Of a DNA stretch of 64,000 nucleotides, positions 32,043-41,710 are shown in pieces (the stretch's first letter is position 1; each line of letters opens with the position of its first letter). The DNA is from Mytilinidion resinicola (taxonomy: Eukaryota; Ascomycota; Dothideomycetes; Mytilinidiales; Mytilinidiaceae): NCBI RefSeq assembly GCF_010093595.1, contig NW_022985453.1:246479-310478 (forward strand). The letters are read 5' to 3'. Made by a program: the position numbers and the translations under genes. The notes under the pieces were generated by a model that was given only the letters and a program-made list of their open reading frames with translations, made no database searches and was not told the DNA's origin.

Positions 32043-35000
32043 TCACATCTCATCCATTCCGTTCTCAGATCCGTTCCTGGCGCCTACAAGACCGCTCTCA
32101 ATGTCAGGATCTACCAAATCAATGTCGGCCCTACGCGTGGTATTGTTGATTCCTCCATCCAAATCTTCGTTCGTCGCCTCATCCTCGTCTGTCGCCTGAT
32201 ACACCGTATCTTCGTCCAATCCCTTGTGTAACTGGAATATCTTTTCCAGAAACTTCTTCCCTAGTGCTTTGAATTCTTCGCTTCCTCCTCCACACATTTC
32301 CACAAGACCATTTTCGCAGCCGTTCATCCAATCGTCGTCCACGTTGATTCCCTTTCGATCGTGTAGCGCGGTAAGGAGGTTCGGAGCGCCCTTGAAAAGT
32401 ATCGCCAGCAAGAATGTTGTGTTGTGTTCCTGCAACATATGCGGGGCAAATTTGACTAGACGGTTGCAGTATTTCCTGTAATTATTGAAGACAATGTCTT
32501 CGTCTAGCAAGTTGTCCGCCACTTTTTCAGCTGAGGCATTACTCTTCCCCCGGAGCGGGTGGTCCCAAAGCTGCTGTGCAACTTCGCTGCATGTGACAAC
32601 GTTCTTCTCGCTATACACGAGCGAGGAATCACTGGATTGAAACCTGGGCTTGTAGACAAGCGCTATCTCGTGGAAAGGTATGACATGACCCGCCCAATCC
32701 ACAGCATGTTTCTCATTGCGCTTGATCTTCTTGTAGGCGGACGAAATTGCTCTCTGGGCTGCCAGCCAGGGTGAATTCCCTGACTGGTGTAGCTCGTGTT
32801 CCTTGACGTTATCTTGTGTAGTCTTGTCGCTCGCGAAAACATATGAGTCGTAAGTCAACTGTGGTCTCCATACTTCGTCGTGTATGCATCGCTTAAGAAT
32901 CCTCCTGAGGATTCCGTCGTCCGGATTGGCCACGAACCTAGGCTCGTTGACAGGTGGAGGTCGATCGGAAGTGCGGTCGCCTTTTCCTTTGGCCCCCTTG
33001 TGGGCGACAGCTGTCTGGTGAGTTGTCTTTGCTCCACCAGACTTCCCTCGTAGATTCGCCGTTGCTGGACCTCCCTCGTTAGTCCCTTCGTCATCAGAGG
33101 GCTCTTCACGACGTTGACTCTTCGAAGCTGGAGCGCAGCTGCCGTGTGCATTGGATTTGGGCTTCTGATCCTGCTTCTGTTCCCTTAACTCAGCGATATG
33201 CTCATCTCTGGGGATGTCTCTCATATTTTCGACTACATCTGCATGACCTACCTTTGTTTTCGACAGCGTGGACACAGCTTTGCCGACAGTTGCGTTCGGC
33301 CCTCTACTGGCATCGATTCGAGCGGACCCCTCGTGTAGCCTACCTCCGCCTCCTTTGGGATGACCTCCGCGCGTTGGACCGAGGTCACTACCACGACGTA
33401 TTCTAGGCTTGGCCTGGCCATCGTTCTTCTTTTGCTTCTTCGGCGGAGAATCTTCGCTTTCGGGGTCTTCTTCATCATCCTCAGCACGGCCGCGCTTAGA
33501 AGAGGTATGATTAATGGCCTTCCACCCTTGTTGAGGCATTTCTTCGCGGACCCTCTCCTTCTGATTTCTCGTGCCCTTTGCTGCGTTCGCGACGAGTCGG
33601 GCCTCTTCAGCATCAGGCATGACTTCGTTTCCATCAGTACCATCAGCATCCGTTTCTTCGCTGCGGCCTTGACTTCGTGGGTTCGGCGCACGTCTCCCAG
33701 TTCCCGTTGACTTGTTTCCGGGTCGAGTATTGGAATTCGGCTTCCTGGCCATGTTGCTCTGCTTCCCTTGAGCGGTAGCTCCACGGCCTGCCTTTTTCTT
33801 AGGCTGCTGATTCGGCTCTTTCCCGCGGCCAGGATTTTGATCGTCCTCGTCTTCTTCATCACTGTCAGATTCGTAGTTATCCCCCCCAGGATCATTACCC
33901 GCCTCAGCTTGCTTCCTCGCCTCCTTCAACTGGTCAACGAAATTCTGCGCAAGCTCTCGATGACTTTCGAGTGACGACGGAGCATACTTCCCCCCCGCCT
34001 CAATCTTTTTGATCTTCCTTAACGTCTTTCTCATATCCTTATCCATCCTGACACCGTTTTCGTCCCAATCGTACGTATCGCTCTTATTGAACCACACTTC
34101 ACCGTGTTCAGGATGATTGTATTTGGCGTGGGTTTCTCTCTTGTTGTTCCACTTCTTAAGAGCGCTGCTATCCTTGACATCCCTTGGGAGACCCCAGCTG
34201 TCGTTCCAGCGGATCAGATATTGGGTCTGATATATTGGATTACCGTTTTGGTATGTGCCGACTCTGACGGTACGCCTTGCGCGGATGTCGACAGCGTCAT
34301 ATTGGTCGGCTTTTGTGAGGTTGGGTCGGTGGTTCAAGAAATTTCGCAGCTCGGATGGGACGTCGTCGCTGAAGTGGGTCGGGAGAGATGGACGTGCGGT
34401 TGCGCGTGCGGCTGCAGGTGCGGCGGCGGCGTCCTCTTCTTCCTCTTCCTCCTCCACCTCCGCATTTTCATCGTCGTCGTCAGCGGGGACGGCGAGGTTT
34501 CTGCGTGTATTTCTCGTTGTGGCTTTTGCTTTGGATCTGGTGATTTTCCCCTTGCCCTTATTAGCCGCTTTTGTCGTCTTGCTGCCCGCTCCTCCTTCGT
34601 CAATCAATTCTTCTTCTCCGTCGCCCCGATTCGCCCTTCTCTCGTCGTTGTTTCGGTGGATTCTGTCAAATCGTTGCACGACCTTGCGGCGGTCATGAGT
34701 GGCCTTGCGGCGGTTATCAGCAGCCATATCGCCACCATCGCTACCTTCGAGCATATCACCAACGCCCTGCTCCACCTCGTGGGGTTCATCAGCCTCATCA
34801 CCACCGTCGACTTCTCCCCCGTCCTCAGCCTCGTCTTCCGTGCGTCCACCCCGAGCTGCCGGCTGCTCGATAGCCGCTCGGCCACGAGTGTGAAGCGTCG
34901 CAATCCCCTTCTTCGTCTTCGCGCTCGACTTGTGGGCTGCTTTGCCCGCATGGGCAGCGTCGTTTCCGGCGCCCTCGTTGTCGGATTCAACTTCCGACTG

Positions 35001-35438
35001 ATCGTCGTCTGGCACACGAGCCGGGGTGTGCGGGCTCCGGTTCCTAGCTGCACGGGTCGTCGTTATCGCCCCTTTCCTCGTGCTCGCAGCCTTGGATTTT
35101 TCAACTGCTTGAGCAGGAATCTCATCATCGTCAGATCCGCTTCCCGCCGACTCGTCGTCTGAGGCGACAGGCGGTTCGATGACTCTACCCTTCTTTGCTG
35201 TACGAGTGGTTGCAGTTCCCTTTCTCATGCTCGTCGCTTTGGCTTTGCCCGCGGTTAGTGTTTTCCTAGGAACCGGAGTTTCAGAGTCGGAAGGCGCAGC
35301 GGCCGGTCGGCTTGTTGGGCGACGACGGAGTAAATCCTTTGGCCTGTGGGGCCGTTGCGAGGATCGCCGTTGACGTGCCATGGCACTATCAGTCCGCTGT
35401 CGGATGATAGAAGGTTGACAGGTGTGGTGGGTGTTCAT
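32043..35438 (-). CDS. APH-1: large nuclear-like protein of an unrecognised family, chromodomain-like plus APHML domain
   Basis: Single exon of 1131 aa starting at ATG 35438 (a second in-frame ATG at 35381, MARQRRSS, is possible). Residues 1-340 are disordered and basic/acidic, with repeated TRKG-TTTRAA-like Lys/Arg stretches, suggesting a nuclear protein. About residues 385-440 form a chromodomain-like segment (TQYLIRWNDSWG followed by LKKW). A long K/E/D-rich disordered stretch with PRK-like basic clusters follows. The C-terminal conserved part has RILKRCIHDEVWRPQ (about 843), FHEIALVYKPR (about 925), WDHPLRGK and FAPHMLQEHNTTFLLAILF (about 998). These boxes recur in order in APH-2 and APH-3 and partly in APH-4. 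The TGA stop is followed in frame by 29 acidic/polar codons to TAG at 31953-31955. No known function; chromatin or DNA association is inference. Confidence 0.75.
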   Translation of the reverse strand: MNTHHTCQPSIIRQRTDSAMARQRRSSQRPHRPKDLLRRRPTSRPAAAPSDSETPVPRKTLTAGKAKATSMRKGTATTRTAKKGRVIEPPVASDDESAGSGSDDDEIPAQAVEKSKAASTRKGAITTTRAARNRSPHTPARVPDDDQSEVESDNEGAGNDAAHAGKAAHKSSAKTKKGIATLHTRGRAAIEQPAARGGRTEDEAEDGGEVDGGDEADEPHEVEQGVGDMLEGSDGGDMAADNRRKATHDRRKVVQRFDRIHRNNDERRANRGDGEEELIDEGGAGSKTTKAANKGKGKITRSKAKATTRNTRRNLAVPADDDDENAEVEEEEEEEDAAAAPAAARATARPSLPTHFSDDVPSELRNFLNHRPNLTKADQYDAVDIRARRTVRVGTYQNGNPIYQTQYLIRWNDSWGLPRDVKDSSALKKWNNKRETHAKYNHPEHGEVWFNKSDTYDWDENGVRMDKDMRKTLRKIKKIEAGGKYAPSSLESHRELAQNFVDQLKEARKQAEAGNDPGGDNYESDSDEEDEDDQNPGRGKEPNQQPKKKAGRGATAQGKQSNMARKPNSNTRPGNKSTGTGRRAPNPRSQGRSEETDADGTDGNEVMPDAEEARLVANAAKGTRNQKERVREEMPQQGWKAINHTSSKRGRAEDDEEDPESEDSPPKKQKKNDGQAKPRIRRGSDLGPTRGGHPKGGGGRLHEGSARIDASRGPNATVGKAVSTLSKTKVGHADVVENMRDIPRDEHIAELREQKQDQKPKSNAHGSCAPASKSQRREEPSDDEGTNEGGPATANLRGKSGGAKTTHQTAVAHKGAKGKGDRTSDRPPPVNEPRFVANPDDGILRRILKRCIHDEVWRPQLTYDSYVFASDKTTQDNVKEHELHQSGNSPWLAAQRAISSAYKKIKRNEKHAVDWAGHVIPFHEIALVYKPRFQSSDSSLVYSEKNVVTCSEVAQQLWDHPLRGKSNASAEKVADNLLDEDIVFNNYRKYCNRLVKFAPHMLQEHNTTFLLAILFKGAPNLLTALHDRKGINVDDDWMNGCENGLVEMCGGGSEEFKALGKKFLEKIFQLHKGLDEDTVYQATDEDEATNEDLDGGINNTTRRADIDLVDPDIESGLVGARNGSENGMDEM

Positions 35439-36429
35439 CTTTTTGGGGACAGTAGCTGGGGGGAGGAAGGTTTGTGGAGAGTAGGATGGGGAGCGAGGAG
35501 AGGGCGGTTTTTATGCGAAGGGGTTTGGGGGTTTTGTGGTCGTGGGCTTTGTGGGTTTTTTTCGTGAGGGTTCTAGGGCGGTTGGAGAATGGGCTGGTTA
35601 GTTTACGGCAGGGCGAGTTTGAAAGAGGTGGGGTCTTAGGTGTTCTGGATGGAGCTATTGGGGTTTCTTTGGATGGTGTTGCGGATCTTAATACTGGACG
35701 CTGGACTTACCGGCCACGGTCTATGATACTTACTACGCCTTTTACAGCGTATTCCTAGCTACTCTGGGCATCCTATCATCACCAGAGTCCAGTATCGAGA
35801 CAGAATTGCATCTATCGGGGTCAAAATATTCGTTTTCCCTTCTTCTCAACCCTCTGGATCTGCGTGGTCACTAATAACCGAAACACTCAGTGACAAAGCA
35901 GGCAGAGAACCATCCACGGACTTCTCTTCTACAAACATCTCGGTGGCAGTTCTAGTAGCAAGCGCTTCCTCGCTGTGATGTCGAACGACTTGGAAGATCT
36001 CGGTGATCCCTACTGGACAACAAAGAGAAAGAGCAGCTATTGTCTCACCATGCGGAAGAACGCAGAAGTAAGCAGGTTCTATTGCCATTCGAAATCTTCG
36101 TTCCTATTCCATATCGCGGGCCTGCGTTCACTTACAGTAGCACAACGAATCACTTCCATCTCGAGCATCGAGGTCCTCTCATTCGTTCATTCATTCAAAC
36201 ACGCCTAGGCTACGACGCATGCACGCCAAAATCCCCAAACACGCCTCCACAAAGCCAAACATAATCTATTCGCGTTCAAACTCCCCTCCCTCCCTCCCTC
36301 CCCATCCTATCTCGCGAACGAGTTGCAGATCTGTCCCATTTCCAAGCTCCTAATTCCAGAACCCCACAGCTGGCGATCCGATATCGTCCGCTCCAAACCC
36401 CCCCATCTCCCAGTCCCGCAAACTCGGGT
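35439..36429. other. APH-1 promoter and spacer
   Basis: No supported gene. G-rich, T-run-containing sequence directly upstream of APH-1, then AT-mixed spacer with short chance frames. Confidence 0.45.
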
Positions 36430-36663
36430 CTAGTGTTTGCTATCCCCCAGATAGCGATCCTGTTGTGCCGGCTCTTGGTATCGTGGAGCCTCCTGGGAGC
36501 GTGGAGACTCCTGGTAGCGTGGAGCCTCTTGATATCGTGGTGGATTAGGTTCTTCGTAGCGTGCTGGTGCGGGTGTAGGAGGAGGCGGCCTGGCGTCTCT
36601 GGCCTTCTTCTTGCCCAGGGCGTAGGCGCCGAGGGCGACGAGGCCGAGTTTGATGTAGGCCAT
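36430..36663 (-). CDS. Small protein with N-terminal hydrophobic helix and RYQE repeats
   Basis: 77 aa from ATG 36663; an in-frame extension upstream to 36768 exists but reads as 5' UTR. Residues 3-15 (IKLGLVALGAYALG) form a short glycine-containing membrane helix followed by KKKARDAR. Then a proline-rich tail with imperfect repeats PRYQEAPRYQESPRSQEAPRYQEP. The pattern resembles small tail-anchored or peripheral fungal proteins of unknown role. The repeat explains the self-similar DNA at 36470-36545. No family assigned. Confidence 0.5.
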   Translation of the reverse strand: MAYIKLGLVALGAYALGKKKARDARPPPPTPAPARYEEPNPPRYQEAPRYQESPRSQEAPRYQEPAQQDRYLGDSKH

Positions 36664-37868
36664 TGTTCGATAAGAAGCTGGTAGGAGATGAGTTGTAGGA
36701 GGGGGGTTGGAGGAAGATGGCTTGCTAAAGAGAGAGTAAGACGGGGTTCGATGGAGTGGACTGAACACTCTGGGCTTGAGGTTTGAGACAAAATGGATGA
36801 TGAGGCGTGTGAAACGAGGTGGTTGGCTTGGAGTTGTGTTGAGCTGGTTGTTGATGAGTGTCAGTGTAGAACGGAGGGAGTTGTGGTTTTATATTGAGAA
36901 TGGGTGTCGAGAGATGCTTTTGATGCGCTCAGGGACGCGCTCAGGCGCGGGGCTGTGAGCGCTGGGCCTCGTGGTTGAGAGCCACTGTGACGGGGTTCTG
37001 TACGGCGAAAGGGTTTCGGCGTCGTCAGTGGTAGACGCGTGAAAAGAGGGCGCCGTATACACGAGATCGTGATTGGATCACCGACGGTCTGCGGTGGTTG
37101 TGGCAGTGCCGTAGGGCTGGGGCGGGGACGCGCGGGCGCTGAGCCCTCGCTTGACGGCCAATCAGGAGGGGTGGTGAACGACGTGACGATCTCGGGACGG
37201 GAGAAGTAGAGCTTGCGAGGATTGAGATAGGTAGGGCTTGCGAGTAATGATCGCTTGGATTTGTCTGCAGGATGCTACGACGACCGCATCTAGGATATAC
37301 GACATAGAAAAGAGCCGTCAACTCGCTGTTCAGCTTTCTGAATTCCTCCTGAAATTGTCCGTAGTAGTGCAGATGCCCTCTCTAAATTGAAGCAGTTTTA
37401 TTGGCTCTTCGTGTATCGATGCAAGTGGGTGGTCCATTATGATGCGACCTCGGGTTTGGATCTTGTGACCTCCATGGTTTGGCTGGAGTAGAGGAATCAG
37501 TCGTAATGGAGATCGTAACTGCTCCCTTCCGGTTAATGGTCTTCCAGGCACTCACTGCGGTCACAGTACAAGATCCATTGTTCTCCTTCTCCGAGTGTTC
37601 CGTAACTGGGTCATTTGTTAAGGTCGGGTTGTCCGGGCTGGTGACATGAATATCTCGAGATGATGAGATTGTATTGTCTCCGGCGACGAAGCTGGAGGGT
37701 GGCGAGGACCACGGCGTCGGCCTGGTTGGCTTGCTTGCTGTAGGGAATCCATATTTCTCATTCTCGAGGTATTTAGAAGATGGAACAGCTGGTCAGGCTG
37801 GGTGGATGCAATCGACGAGACGGCATAGTTTTCGGCGGCACGACGTACGGGTAGTCAAGATGCCGGCA
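36664..37868. other. Spacer
   Basis: 1.2 kb. Contains the leader of the small RYQE protein. No other gene seen. Confidence 0.4.
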
Positions 37869-38850
37869 TCAATCACAGACCATGATCTCCGCGGCTTTGA
37901 GGCTTTTGAACCTCTCCAGCTCTGCAAGCTTCTCCTCGTCCTCGGTCGCCTGGCGTGGATGGGTCTGGAGTAAGTCGTAACCTTTCAGCTATTGTAGACA
38001 CCTTCAGGCTTCCACCACCTGCTCCGCTGCGAATTATTTTCTTACCAGTCGGCAGGCTGCATCAATCAGTGTACTGCTCACTGCAGTGTAGGCTGTGTAC
38101 AATCGATCGGTTTCCTTTTCAACTTCCCTCCATGTTGTATGCTCTAACTTGGAATTCGGTACTGGGAAACTCCGAACGCTCCCTCGGGCGACAAGGAGGT
38201 CCGAAGACCGCCGCGAAGGTAAACGAACGGTGTCGGTACGGGTGGGGTTTGTTGAGGCGTCCAAAATCTCGTCGTCGTTCAAAGTGAAGGAAGAGCTGGC
38301 TCCTCTGATACCGGACGGCATGTGTGGTTTTGGCTCTGAGACCAAGGGTAGCTAAGATGGATCGTCACCGTCGAAGCTTTGGAATGGGTTGGTAGCTGGG
38401 AGTTTCCACGCTGTTTGTGTCTCTTTCGGCTTTGCTGGACTGTTTGTTACTCGTTCATATAGTCTCGGGAATCTTCGAGTTTTCTATGTTTCAGTGAGAG
38501 TAATATTGTAGATTTTATAAAGGAACTTACAAGCTGTATCAACCGCGTCTAGTCTCTACTGCTGAGGCGGGAAAACAAGCGGGCTTCGTCTTCGAAGCTC
38601 GCGAGGAGGCCGCGCATGGTCGCGGACTGTACGATGTTGTAAGATGTGCTACCTAGACCGGCAAAAAGGGCGTTGCTAGGATCGCTCAGCGGAGTGATCT
38701 TCTCGAGGTGCGTAGTTTTCAGATCCACCGGAGGTGATGGAGAAGGATAAGTAGACGTTTTGATGTGGCATAGGCTTCACGAGCTAAGCCAAACCGCCGG
38801 ACTATGTGGAGGATTTCGTGAGAACGAAGACGCGACACACTCCTTCCATA
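37869..38850 (-). pseudogene. Unidentified gene, decayed (one frameshift, two in-frame stops)
   Basis: A coding-like minus-strand path is readable. It starts near 38850 with RLRSHEILHIVRRFGLAREA, shifts frame at an AAAA run, then continues PPVDLKTTHLEKITPLSDPS, SNALFAGLGSTSYNIVQSAT and LLASFEDEARLFSRLSSRD to a TAG. A canonical 48-nt intron (GTAAGT...ACATAG) follows, then PRLYERVTNSPAKPKETQ and NPFQSFDGDDPS, a second TAG, and PSGIRGASSSFTLNDDEIL. The path ends with a second intron (GTAAGA...CTCCAG) and THPRQATEDEEKLAELERF up to TGA at 37869-37871. Preserved splice sites and charged helical C-terminus (LAELERFKSLKAAEI) show a former protein gene. I do not recognise the family. No start codon could be fixed. 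Confidence 0.55.
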
Positions 38851-38912
38851 AGACAAGGCAGCAATTCAGTAATTTGTAAGTCTTGTAGTGGAGCGTAAAC
38901 AGAGAGTTGTGT

Positions 38913-38922
38913 AAAAAAAAAA
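38913..38922 (-). terminator. Pol III T-run downstream of the U6 B box
   Basis: Ten consecutive T on the minus strand directly after the B-box block. A shorter T7 run at 38975-38981 is the U6 3' end itself. Confidence 0.55.
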
Positions 38923-38936
38923 GGTTAGGACCTCCA

Positions 38937-38947
38937 GGGCTCGAACT
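38937..38947 (-). promoter_or_regulatory. Downstream B box of the U6 gene
   Basis: AGTTCGAGCCC on the minus strand matches the B-box consensus GGTTCGANTCC at most positions and lies about 30 bases 3' of the U6 terminator. A downstream B box bound by TFIIIC is established for yeast SNR6; its presence here is inferred from the match and position. It is not a tRNA: no A box or anticodon arm precedes it. Confidence 0.6.
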
Positions 38948-38976
38948 CCTTCCCCTCACGTCGCAACAAAACACAA

Positions 38977-39079
38977 AAAAATTTTTGAAGCTACTCTTTG
39001 ATAGAGCGTGTCATCCTTAGTGCAGGGGCCAGGCTAATCTTCTCTGTATCGCTTCAAATTGACCAAATGCCCGAAGGCG
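38977..39079 (-). ncRNA. U6: U6 spliceosomal snRNA
   Basis: Catalytic snRNA of the spliceosome, transcribed by RNA polymerase III. In 5'-3' order on the minus strand: a short 5' stem-loop GCCTTCGGGC; ATTTGGTCAATTTGAAGCG; the ACAGAGA box within GATACAGAGAAGATTAGC (39033-39050 region), which pairs with the 5' splice site and U2; the intact AGC triad; TGGCCCCTGCACTAAGGATG, the U4-pairing and internal stem-loop region; ACACGCTC...; and a 3' T run. Length about 103 nt, normal for fungi. The base after the AGC triad is C (AGCCTGG), where many fungal and animal U6 genes have A (AGCATGG); the triad itself is unchanged. Exact ends are estimated from the TATA spacing and T-run. Confidence 0.95.
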
Positions 39080-39100
39080 AAGTGCGTTGAATTTCTTGGA

Positions 39101-39108
39101 AATATATA
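39101..39108 (-). promoter_or_regulatory. U6 TATA box
   Basis: TATATATT on the minus strand, 22-29 bases upstream of the estimated U6 5' end, the expected position for Pol III type 3-like U6 promoters. Confidence 0.7.
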
Positions 39109-39754
39109 CGCTTAGACGTGGGCGGGTCAGTGCGCAGTTGTCACAACAATGGGACTACAGGCCGCGAGAACTTCGGCAAGAAGCACGCCGCCGTGGCTGG
39201 GTGTCTACTGTGCTTGGCCTTCGCGTCGTGTTCGGAGTTCTCAAGCCCATATGGCTGCCCCAAGCACGCCCACACTGACGGCAGGACACAGTTCCTAAGT
39301 TTAAATGGAGAAATTTTGACTTTTGGAGCCTTCACTAGCTCATGATGATTAACGTGCTCTGAATTTCAAAGTGACGCTCAGACTGAAGTGATTGTCCAAG
39401 TTTTAAGGCAACTCACCATGGTCGGACGACGTGAATGTGCCGCCATCGAGCACTCCCACCTCAATTCACTGGACCTAGTGTCAATTCAAGGCATAAGAAC
39501 CTTCCTCTTTCTTGCACTTCCTCAACCGCTTTCATCCACCACATCCCCCAAAGACCTACCAACTCCCCAACCGTCGTCGTCGACGCCCTGGAACACTCAT
39601 ATCCTAATTCACCAGGACCAACTTCTCCTTGGGGTACAAAACCTCCCCAGCCTTCGTACGTCGACTACGCTTCCTTCTAAAACCCCCACGAAACACCCCA
39701 CACCACGCACTTCTCACTAAATCACACTCGACAATCCACAACAAGTCCACAACC
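39109..39754. other. Spacer and ZnF-1 leader
   Basis: No supported gene. 39480-39754 is C/T- and A-rich leader upstream of the zinc-finger gene; an in-frame open stretch from 39629 lacks an ATG. Confidence 0.45.
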
Positions 39755-40900
39755 ATGAGTTACTCCCAAGACTACCTCCGGTATGGACTGTGCACCACGG
39801 ACGAAGACCACCGTCTCCACGGAAAGAGGTGGTGCTCCCGGCCAGCCAGAGACCGCGCAGTGATAGATGCCCGTGTCCAGGCTCACGAGAAGCAATCGAG
39901 CAAAGCTGTACCGGCCTCGTACCTGTCTGCGGCCGCTGAGAACCGGAACATCGTCATTGTCAACTCGTTCACCGTCACGGGCTTGGATAACGGCCAGAAG
40001 GACGCTATTGCCCAGGAATACAACACTGAGGAGGACGCGAACATGCTTTACGACCCCACCCCAGCTCTCCGACATACTGCAGAGCTCGAGGCCGCCGAAG
40101 CCCTCTTGTTACTTCGATACCCACCTGGACAACGAGGGGTCCCGCTCAACAAACTCCGTGAGTTCGTTATGGGAGATTCCTCGTGCCAGCAACTGACGCC
40201 CTCTACACCATTTCCAGTCTTCCAGCACCCCGGAGGCGTTCCTTTGAACATATTGGGCTCACCATTCCAACCTCCAATGGGTCACAACAGCCCAGTCTCC
40301 CCTTTCCAATTTCCAGTGGGTAACAACAACGCACAAGTTCTCCCTCGTCCTCGCCCTCGCCTTAGCCATGTCCCAACAGGCTACGAAGGACCCACGTTCC
40401 AGCAGTTCATGTCTACTACCCGTGATGCTCAACCGCCGGCAGCGCCTGGTAGAGTCTCGCCATCCCACCGCATGCCCGCCTATGAAGGCCCAACCTACCC
40501 ACCACCTGTGCCCTTACCTCAGCTCGCGCTCATCACTCGGCAACCCCTTACTCTTATCAATCCGCTTACAGCGGTGCCTGCTCCTAACATTCCACCTCCG
40601 CCTGCCCCCGTGTCAACACACGCCCGTCCCTCCACCGCCACCACGCCCACCGCCCCGCTGCTGCCGCACGCCTGCCCCTCCTGCGGTAAGGCCTACGCAG
40701 AGCGGAAGAGCTTGTCCTACCACATGCACCGGGCGAAGAGCCGGTGCACGGATCCGCCGGGTTTGAGCGAGCGGGTGAAGGAAGAGCGGTTCAAGCCGTT
40801 CAAGTGTGAGGGGTGTGTGGAGCGGTATCAGCATGAGTCGCAGTTGAGGAAGCATCGGGAGGTGACGGGGTGCGGTAGAGGGAATGCGGTGGAGGGATAG
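39755..40900 (+). CDS. ZnF-1: zinc-finger protein with one RCTDPP module
   Basis: 381 aa from ATG 39755 (MSYSQDYLRYGL), the first in-frame ATG. Residues 1-115 are mixed and probably folded (GLCTTDEDHRLHGKRWCSRP). The centre is proline-rich and disordered (about 150-310). The C-terminus holds two zinc fingers: finger A CPSCGKAYAERKSLSYHMH...C, the spacer RCTDPPGLSERVKEER, and finger B CEGCVERYQHESQLRKH...C. Both fit C-x2-C-x12-H with a last ligand Cys (C2HC variant). The same A-RCTDPP-B arrangement occurs twice in ZnF-2 at 50.0-51.0 kb, so these are paralogues. A DNA-binding role is likely from the fingers but unproven. It lies 2.8 kb upstream of APH-2 on the same strand. Confidence 0.8.
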   Translation: MSYSQDYLRYGLCTTDEDHRLHGKRWCSRPARDRAVIDARVQAHEKQSSKAVPASYLSAAAENRNIVIVNSFTVTGLDNGQKDAIAQEYNTEEDANMLYDPTPALRHTAELEAAEALLLLRYPPGQRGVPLNKLREFVMGDSSCQQLTPSTPFPVFQHPGGVPLNILGSPFQPPMGHNSPVSPFQFPVGNNNAQVLPRPRPRLSHVPTGYEGPTFQQFMSTTRDAQPPAAPGRVSPSHRMPAYEGPTYPPPVPLPQLALITRQPLTLINPLTAVPAPNIPPPPAPVSTHARPSTATTPTAPLLPHACPSCGKAYAERKSLSYHMHRAKSRCTDPPGLSERVKEERFKPFKCEGCVERYQHESQLRKHREVTGCGRGNAVEG

Positions 40901-41710
40901 GGGATAGAGGGAGGGGAGAGAGATGCTTTTTACCCGACGAGCTGAAGTGGAGCTGGATATACTGCGCTTTGTCTGAATCATCGGGTTGGTAGGCTATGAT
41001 TGGTCTTGGGGAGAGCTCCAGTGTTGCATGCTCAATGTCGCTGTTTGGAGGAGCTTAGCTGAAAAGGAGCTGGCTGGTCAAGACATCGCTCTATCTGAAA
41101 GGTGGTGAGCTTACAGCATATCCTGAGGTTCGAAATCCTCTTGGGGCTACCCTAGGTGAGGGTGCATAGACTGTTAGTAAAGGTTGCAGAGTTGAATGTG
41201 GTTGATGGCTGAGAACTTAGACGAGCTTGAAATAGAAACTAAATTTGGAAGAGTGCGGATAATGATACGACTGTGGATAATGATACCATCATTTGACACT
41301 TGGAGACGTACTACGATTTCGATTGACCCAACTAGAAGGAATTAATCTTACAAAGGTAATAGCAAGCGTACTTCACACCATCCTTCTCACTTTGACCATA
41401 GCTCTCAGCATGCTTTGAAACGAAGTAGAACTTAGCCTCTTCTCCTGACTGAACCAGTTTACGTCACGAAAAGCACACAGTCCTCCCACCTTCCACTCAT
41501 CCCCCACCGTCCGCACACCTCTCAGCATGCCTCTTTAACCTATCCTGCCAATCCCTCCCACAATTACTACAAGTGTACCGCTTATATCGCCCTCTCGCTC
41601 CTTCCTTCCAAGCCCCTCAGGGTCCATACACCGTGTCCGCAGATATAGGCTGTGATACCCATAGCTGCTGTCACCACCTAGCTTCTGTAGTGTCACCTTC
41701 AGGCGAGCGA
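40901..41710. other. Spacer
   Basis: 0.8 kb, no gene. The 41.53-41.71 kb end may include further decayed 3' sequence of the neighbouring kinase relic. Confidence 0.4.

Noticed and set aside
34104..35162. 352-codon plus-strand open frame
   Set aside because: Antisense shadow of the low-complexity N-terminal half of APH-1; it has no domain, and the minus-strand frame is longer and shares motifs with paralogues.
36280..36791. 171-codon minus frame overlapping the small RYQE protein
   Set aside because: A different frame of the same repeat DNA; the hydrophobic N-terminus and repeat peptide favour the 77-residue frame.
38924..38970. Possible tRNA suggested by a GTTCGAGCC block
   Set aside because: Only a B-box-like segment is present; no acceptor stem, D arm or anticodon arm can be folded. 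Its position fits a U6 downstream B box.
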